Assembly (NCBI GenBank): GCA_031260045.1
Contig: JAIRKO010000025.1
Location: forward strand, 1 to 39,612
Direction of reading: 5' to 3'
Source of the DNA: Dysgonamonadaceae bacterium
Lineage (GTDB): Bacteria > Bacteroidota > Bacteroidia > Bacteroidales > Azobacteroidaceae
Length of the DNA: 39,612 nucleotides
Both the position numbers and the translations under genes were made by a program. Positions 34,535 to 39,612 of this stretch are shown here, piece after piece (the stretch's first letter is position 1; each line of letters opens with the position of its first letter). Below the pieces are notes generated by a model, which worked only from the letters and a program-made list of their open reading frames with translations, did not search any database and was not told where the DNA came from.

Positions 34535-34796
34535 TAAAATAATTAATGTTTTACAATAAAAAAAGAGGATGTACCATAGTTACAAAAACCGTTGCAAGAT
34601 ACACCTTTTTTGACGATATTCTGAAATCTATGAATTATAATAAACTTTTAACATAAAGATAACATTCCATCAACACAATTATTGAAAAATAATCATTTTC
34701 TTTGTATTGTTTTTGCAGATTAACCTGTTTAATTGAAACCTTTATGTTTATGCAATTACTCATTGATGCCGTCACCATTACGGCTCATGAGGGTGA

Positions 34797-34864
34797 AAGC
34801 GTGGGTGAGGGATTTTCCACGCTTAAAATACAATGGCGGGCTTGTCCCGCCATTGTTGTTTTTT
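34797..34864 (+). terminator. Double hairpin with U-tract upstream of hsdR
   Basis: First stem AAGCGTGG (34797..34804) with CCACGCTT (34817..34824). Second stem CAATGGCGGG (34831..34840) with CCCGCCATTG (34846..34855), a perfect 10-bp stem with a 5-nt loop, followed by TTGTTTTTT. The second is a strong Rho-independent terminator and would insulate hsdR from upstream transcription. Confidence 0.7.
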
Positions 34865-34938
34865 CCTGTTCGCTAATATTTTATTCATTTGCACTACATG
34901 GATTTCCTCTATTTTTTTATTTCTAAAATGAATATGCG

Positions 34939-34946
34939 TATCTTTG
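34939..34946 (+). promoter_or_regulatory. -7 element of hsdR
   Basis: TATCTTTG matches TAnnTTTG, followed by GCGC; the start would be about 22 nt before the ATG at 34975. No good -33 box in the T-rich region above. Confidence 0.5.
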
Positions 34947-34974
34947 CGCTTGCATAATTAATTTGAGTATATTA

Positions 34975-37944
34975 ATGACTAAAGAAACACAAATTGAAGA
35001 ACAGTTAATAAAAAAATTGTCCGACCTCAAATACACCTATCGTTCGGATATTCGGGATCGAGATGCACTTGAGCGCAACTTTCGTGAAAAATTTGAGACG
35101 CTTCACTGCGTTCATTTAACTGATACGGAGTTTAGCCGCCTATTAAACGAAATCGTTAGTCCCGATGTGTTCATCGCTTCCAAAAGGTTACGCGAACGAA
35201 ACACTTTTTTTCGCGAAGACGGAACCCCGCTGCAATACACGTTGGTAAACATCAAATGCTGGTGTAAAAATGAATATGAAATTGTTAACCAACTACGCAT
35301 TAACACCAACAATAGCCACCACCGCTATGATGTGATTTTGCTGATTAACGGCGTTCCGGTTGTCCAAATTGAGTTAAAAGCATTGGAAGTCAGCCCGCGT
35401 AGCGCAATACAACAAATTGTTGATTATAAAAATGAACCCGGTAATGGCTTTACCAATACCTTACTATGTTTTATGCAACTTTTTATAGCAAGCAATCAAA
35501 CCAATACATATTACTTTACGAACAATAACAATCAGCATTTTCTATTTAATGCCGACGAACAATTCTTGCCTGTTTATCAATATGCAAATGAGGATAATAA
35601 AAAAATCACTCATTTGGATGATTTTGCCGAAAAGTTTCTTGCCAAATGTACGCTTGGCGAAATAGTTAGCCGGTACATGGTGCTTGTGGCAAGCGAACAA
35701 AAACTGTTGGTGATGCGCCCCTATCAGATTTATGCGGTAAAAGCAATCGTTGATTGTATCCGCCAAAACAGAGGTAACGGCTATATATGGCATACAACAG
35801 GTAGTGGCAAAACACTTACTTCGTTTAAAGCATCCACGCTACTCAAAGACAATCCTGATATTGAAAAATGCCTGTTCGTAGTTGACCGTAAAGACCTTGA
35901 CCGGCAAACGCGCGAAGAATTTAACAAGTTTCAAGAAGGTTGTGTCGAAGAAAATACTAATACAGATACATTTGTAAGAAGAATGTTATCAGATGATTAC
36001 GCCAATAAAGTTATCGTTACCACCATTCAAAAACTTGGTTTGGCGCTTGATCCCAATCACCGGAAAAACTACAAAGAACGCTTACGACCGTTAAGCAAGA
36101 AACGCATCGTATTCATTTTTGACGAATGCCACCGTTCGCAATTTGGAGACAATCATAAAGCAATCAAAGAGTTTTTCCCAAATGCACAACTTTTCGGATT
36201 TACCGGCACACCGATTTTTGAGGAAAATGCCTCTTATACCCGAATAGACGGAGAACAGGCGTCTCTTGTAACTACAAAAGACATATTTCAAAAAGAACTG
36301 CACAACTACACCATTACCCACGCTATTGATGATAAAAACGTATTGCGTTTTCATATAGATTACTTTAAGCCGGATGGCAACAATAGTCGCAGAGCGGATG
36401 GAACTATCGCCAAGCAAGCGGTTGCCGAAGCAATACTATCCAAACACGATGCTGCAACAAGTAACCGCCGGTTTAATGCATTTCTGGCGACAGCATCTAT
36501 TAACGACGCCATCGAATATTACAAACTTTTTAAGAGTTTACAAGCAAAACAGCAAGAAGAAGACGAAAATTTCGAGCCGTTAAATATTGCCTGTGTATTT
36601 TCTCCGCCAGCAGAAGGAGATAAAGACGTACAGCAGGTTCAGGAAGATTTACCACAGGAAAAGGCAGATAATCAGCAAGAACCCGATGTGAAGAAAAAGG
36701 CATTAAAAGCCATTATTACTGATTATAACAGACAATACGGAACCAACCACAATATAAACGAGTTTGACTTGTATTATCAGGATGTGCAACAACGCATTAA
36801 ATATCAAAAATACACGAATAAAGACTATCCTCACAGAAACAAAATTGATGTTGTTATTGTGGTGGATATGCTACTTACCGGTTTCGACTCTAAGTTTCTT
36901 AATACGTTATATGTGGATAAAAACCTGAAATATCACGGCTTGATACAGGCTTTTTCGCGCACAAATCGCGTTTTGAATGGTACGAAGCCCTACGGTCATA
37001 TTCTTGATTTTCGAGGACAACAAGATGCGGTTGATACGGCTATTGCAAGATTTTCGGGAAAAGAAATTGAACAGGCTAAAAAAATCTGGTTGGTGGATCC
37101 TGCACCGATAGTGGTTGAAAAATTTGAAAAAGCCGTGTCGGATTTGACCCAATTTATGAAATCGCAGGATTTGGAATGTAAACCTGAAGAAGTAAATAAT
37201 TTGAAAGGCGACGAAGCGCGTGCGGAATTTATCAATCGTTTTAAAGAAATACAACGTCTTAGAACTCAGCTTGATCAATATACCGATATAAGTAAAGAAA
37301 ACCAAACTAAAATAAACGCATTGCTGCCGGAAGATGATTTACGCGCTTTCCGCGGCGCCTATCTGGAAACGGCGCAAAGGCTTAAAACCAAACAAAAAGC
37401 CAATACGACAGCAAGCCTGAAAATACAGCAATTGGATTTTGAATTTGTGCTTTTTGCCTCCGCCATAATTGATTACGACTACATTATGGGAGTGATTGCC
37501 AAGTATTCAAGTAGTGAGCCGTCGAAACATAAAATAACCAAAGAACAGTTGATTAGCCTTGTTGCTTCGAGCGCCAATCTGATGGACGAACGGGACGATA
37601 TTGTGGAATATATCAACAGTTTGGACGAAGTGAACGGCAAAACCGAAAAAGAGATACGAGATGGTTACCAAACTTTCAAAGTTGAAAAATTTGCAAAAGA
37701 AATGGCGGCGATTGCCGATAGAAACGAGCTTGATGCAATAATACTGCAAGGTTTTGTAGATAGTATAATAAGTCGGATGATTTTCGACGGTGAACAGTTG
37801 AACGACCTGTTTGCACCATTGGGATTGGGCTGGAAAGCCCGTACTCAAAGGGAATTGGCATTGATGGAAGAATTGACGCCATTACTGAAAAAATTAGCTG
37901 CAGGGCGCGAAATTTCGGGACTGTCGGTGTATGAAGAAGAATAA
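34975..37944 (+). CDS. hsdR: Type I restriction enzyme R subunit (HsdR)
   Basis: 989 aa from ATG 34975 (a TTG 12 bases upstream is less likely). The N-terminal nuclease has the PD-(D/E)xK set: D119 (RYDVILL), E133-x-K135 (QIELKA) and the type I-specific QxxxY at Q147-Y151. The translocase follows: Walker A TGSGKT at 275-280, DECH at 383-386, FGFTGTPIF motif III, and the second RecA lobe with DMLLTGFDSKFLNTLYVDK and QAFSRTNR. The C-terminal helical region (about 700-989) is present. Together with HsdM and HsdS it cleaves unmodified DNA after ATP-driven translocation. hsdM follows with 9 bp between. Composition is AT-richer than the core genes, suggesting horizontal gain. Confidence 0.95.
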   Translation: MTKETQIEEQLIKKLSDLKYTYRSDIRDRDALERNFREKFETLHCVHLTDTEFSRLLNEIVSPDVFIASKRLRERNTFFREDGTPLQYTLVNIKCWCKNEYEIVNQLRINTNNSHHRYDVILLINGVPVVQIELKALEVSPRSAIQQIVDYKNEPGNGFTNTLLCFMQLFIASNQTNTYYFTNNNNQHFLFNADEQFLPVYQYANEDNKKITHLDDFAEKFLAKCTLGEIVSRYMVLVASEQKLLVMRPYQIYAVKAIVDCIRQNRGNGYIWHTTGSGKTLTSFKASTLLKDNPDIEKCLFVVDRKDLDRQTREEFNKFQEGCVEENTNTDTFVRRMLSDDYANKVIVTTIQKLGLALDPNHRKNYKERLRPLSKKRIVFIFDECHRSQFGDNHKAIKEFFPNAQLFGFTGTPIFEENASYTRIDGEQASLVTTKDIFQKELHNYTITHAIDDKNVLRFHIDYFKPDGNNSRRADGTIAKQAVAEAILSKHDAATSNRRFNAFLATASINDAIEYYKLFKSLQAKQQEEDENFEPLNIACVFSPPAEGDKDVQQVQEDLPQEKADNQQEPDVKKKALKAIITDYNRQYGTNHNINEFDLYYQDVQQRIKYQKYTNKDYPHRNKIDVVIVVDMLLTGFDSKFLNTLYVDKNLKYHGLIQAFSRTNRVLNGTKPYGHILDFRGQQDAVDTAIARFSGKEIEQAKKIWLVDPAPIVVEKFEKAVSDLTQFMKSQDLECKPEEVNNLKGDEARAEFINRFKEIQRLRTQLDQYTDISKENQTKINALLPEDDLRAFRGAYLETAQRLKTKQKANTTASLKIQQLDFEFVLFASAIIDYDYIMGVIAKYSSSEPSKHKITKEQLISLVASSANLMDERDDIVEYINSLDEVNGKTEKEIRDGYQTFKVEKFAKEMAAIADRNELDAIILQGFVDSIISRMIFDGEQLNDLFAPLGLGWKARTQRELALMEELTPLLKKLAAGREISGLSVYEEE

Positions 37945-37953
37945 AAATAAATA

Positions 37954-39588
37954 ATGACGACACAACAACAATTAGGAAAAACCCTTTGGGATATTGCAGA
38001 TCAACTACGTGGAGCAATGAATGCGGACGATTTTCGCGATTATATACTGTCGTTCCTTTTTTTGCGCTATCTGTCGGACAATTACGAAAATGCCGTCAGA
38101 AAAGAATTGGGTTCGGATTATCCTGAAATGCCGGAAGGCGATATAAAAAAATCAGGTGTTGCAACCCCTTTGCAACTCTGGTATAAAGAGAATCCCAGTG
38201 ATGTAACCGAATTTGAAAAACAAATGCGTCGCAAAGCTCATTATGTAATTGAGCCGCGATATTTATGGAACAATATATATGAACTTGCACGGACAAAAGA
38301 CGATGATCTCTTGCATACTCTTCAATTAGGGTTTGAATATATAGAGAATGAATCTTTTGAGAGAACATTTCAAGGGTTATTTTCGGAAATCAATCTTAAC
38401 TCGGAAAAATTAGGAAAGAATTACACCGAGAGAAACAAAAAACTTCACGTAATCATTACAAAGATAGCCGAAGGCTGTGCCCGGTTCTCTACCAGCAGTG
38501 ATATTCTGGGCGATGCTTATGAATACCTGATAGGTCAGTTTGCCGCAGGTTCAGGGAAAAAAGCCGGAGAATTTTACACACCTCAACAACTATCAACCAT
38601 TTTGTCTAAAATTGTGATTCTGGACAGTCAAAATCCGGAATTAGGAGAGAAAAACAAATTAGATAAAGTGCTGGATTTTGCTTGTGGTTCAGGTTCTTTA
38701 TTGTTGAATGTTCGTCGACAAATGGGAGAAAGCGAAGGTAGTATAGGTAAAATATATGGTCAAGAGAAAAACGTTACCACTTACAACCTCGCCCGAATGA
38801 ATATGCTTTTACACGGACTTAAAGATACCGAGTTTGAAATTCATCATGGAGACACGTTGTTAAATGATTGGAATATTTTGAACGAAATGAATCCATCGAA
38901 AAAAATGGAGTTTGACGCTATTGTCGCTAATCCACCATTTAGCCTAAAGTGGGAACCGAATGATACATTGGCAGAAGATTTTCGATTTAAAAGTTACGGT
39001 GTTGCTCCAAAATCTGCAGCTGATTTTGCATTTTTATTACACGGTTTTCATTTTCTTTCCGGAGAAGGAACAATGGCGATTATACTTCCGCACGGAGTTT
39101 TGTTCCGCAGTGGAGCCGAAGAGCGCATTCGTACAAAGCTATTGAAGGACAATAATATTGATACTGTCATAGGTTTGCCATCTAATTTGTTCTTTTCAAC
39201 AGGAATTCCAGTTTGTATTTTGGTATTTAAGAAATGTAAAAAATTTGACGATGTCCTTTTCATCAACGCCAGTGAGCATTTTGAGAAAGAGAAAAGACAG
39301 AATCGTTTGCGAGAAGGAGAATATGGAAAACCTAATGATATTCAGAAAATAATAGAGACTTACCAATACCGTAAAGAAGAAGAACGATATTCTCGGAAAG
39401 TTTCTTTGGATGAGATAAAGGAAAACGGTTATAATCTTAACATCTCAAGGTACGTAAGTACGTTCCAAGAAGAAGAACCTGTTGATATTCACGCCGTAAT
39501 GGCTGAAATCAAAGAGTTGGAGGCCAAACGTGCAGATTTAGATAAAGAAATTGAAGTTTATTTAAAAGAATTGGGATTGGTTCCTTAA
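37954..39588 (+). CDS. hsdM: Type I restriction-modification N6-adenine methyltransferase (HsdM)
   Basis: 544 aa. N-terminal helical HsdM_N domain about 1-170 (LWDIADQLRGAMNADDFRDYILSFLFLRYLSD by its ends LWDIADQLRG and LFLRYLSD), then the methyltransferase core: GEFYTP at 205-210, SAM motif I DFACGSGSLLL at 241-251, and catalytic motif IV NPPF at 326-329, which marks adenine-N6 methylation. The C-terminus ends in a coiled-coil-like segment (VMAEIKELEAKRADLDKEIEVYL by its parts) that in this family contacts HsdS. The gene order R-M with S expected next places hsdS beyond position 39612. The specificity sequence therefore cannot be judged. Confidence 0.95.
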   Translation: MTTQQQLGKTLWDIADQLRGAMNADDFRDYILSFLFLRYLSDNYENAVRKELGSDYPEMPEGDIKKSGVATPLQLWYKENPSDVTEFEKQMRRKAHYVIEPRYLWNNIYELARTKDDDLLHTLQLGFEYIENESFERTFQGLFSEINLNSEKLGKNYTERNKKLHVIITKIAEGCARFSTSSDILGDAYEYLIGQFAAGSGKKAGEFYTPQQLSTILSKIVILDSQNPELGEKNKLDKVLDFACGSGSLLLNVRRQMGESEGSIGKIYGQEKNVTTYNLARMNMLLHGLKDTEFEIHHGDTLLNDWNILNEMNPSKKMEFDAIVANPPFSLKWEPNDTLAEDFRFKSYGVAPKSAADFAFLLHGFHFLSGEGTMAIILPHGVLFRSGAEERIRTKLLKDNNIDTVIGLPSNLFFSTGIPVCILVFKKCKKFDDVLFINASEHFEKEKRQNRLREGEYGKPNDIQKIIETYQYRKEEERYSRKVSLDEIKENGYNLNISRYVSTFQEEEPVDIHAVMAEIKELEAKRADLDKEIEVYLKELGLVP

Positions 39589-39612
39589 TTTTTTGTTTTT
39601 TGAAATCCTTAA

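Larger units (their letters stand above)
34298..34974. other. Gene-poor 677-bp stretch between surface-protein operon and hsdR
   Basis: Contains the hairpin terminator at 34330, a short open frame at 34406..34534, a segment reading KKRGCTIVTKTVARYTFF... between stops near 34560..34655 that may be a gene remnant, two consecutive hairpins at 34797..34862 and the hsdR promoter. The composition is much more AT-rich than the surface-protein gene before it. Confidence 0.5.

Noticed and set aside
34702-34926. 74-codon plus-strand frame upstream of hsdR
   Set aside because: It spans two hairpins including a strong terminator, starts without a good context, and has no protein-like features beyond a hydrophobic tail.

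Overview
The window looks like a Bacteroidales (Bacteroidota) chromosome. Promoters fit the Bacteroides-type -33 TTG / -7 TAnnTTTG pattern rather than the E. coli one, lipoproteins carry acidic residues after the lipobox cysteine, several secreted proteins end in type IX secretion (T9SS) sorting domains, and the housekeeping genes (TamL-type BamA homologue, GltBD, DprA, YidD, EF-P, one sdhC-type cytochrome b) are of the Bacteroidota kind. I cannot name the species.

Layout. 1-8000: the 5' part of a succinate dehydrogenase/fumarate reductase cytochrome b gene (minus), tamL (plus), an aroE-purC unit (minus), a small lipoprotein, a 21/42-bp tandem repeat array, a secreted YadA-like/S74/T9SS protein, and two tiny overlapping membrane-protein genes. 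8100-18000: gltB-gltD, gcvT, a sodium:solute symporter, and dprA convergent with the symporter. 18000-24100: a cobalamin-riboswitch-controlled outer-membrane locus on the minus strand (btuB-like TonB receptor, BtuG-like propeller lipoprotein, Ig-like T9SS surface protein), interrupted by an oppositely oriented toxin-antitoxin module with a frameshifted toxin. 24187-28231: tRNA-Ser(GGA), pyrF, yidD-fabD, efp and an O-methyltransferase. 28400-34300: a second, almost identical cobalamin riboswitch, now on the plus strand, preceding a 333-aa secreted protein of unknown family and a 1495-aa multidomain surface protein. 34300-39612: a gene-poor stretch, then an AT-richer type I restriction-modification operon (hsdR-hsdM) whose hsdS must lie past the window edge.

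How it fits together. The most distinctive content is the pair of B12-controlled surface loci. The first resembles the known Bacteroides BtuB/BtuG corrinoid-capture pair plus an accessory surface protein. The second has no TonB receptor, but its giant protein contains a propeller whose start resembles that of the BtuG-like lipoprotein, embedded between a beta-helix-like region, Ig-like domains and a T9SS sorting signal. I infer a T9SS-delivered, B12-repressed corrinoid-capture or scaffold system; this has not been tested.

Intergenic DNA is rich in dispersed repeats: at least five copies of a GTACGC...GCGTAC palindrome family, several copies of a CAATCCGG / CCCGCAATGA family, and a repeated promoter cassette. 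No insertion sequence, CRISPR array, rRNA or replication origin was seen.
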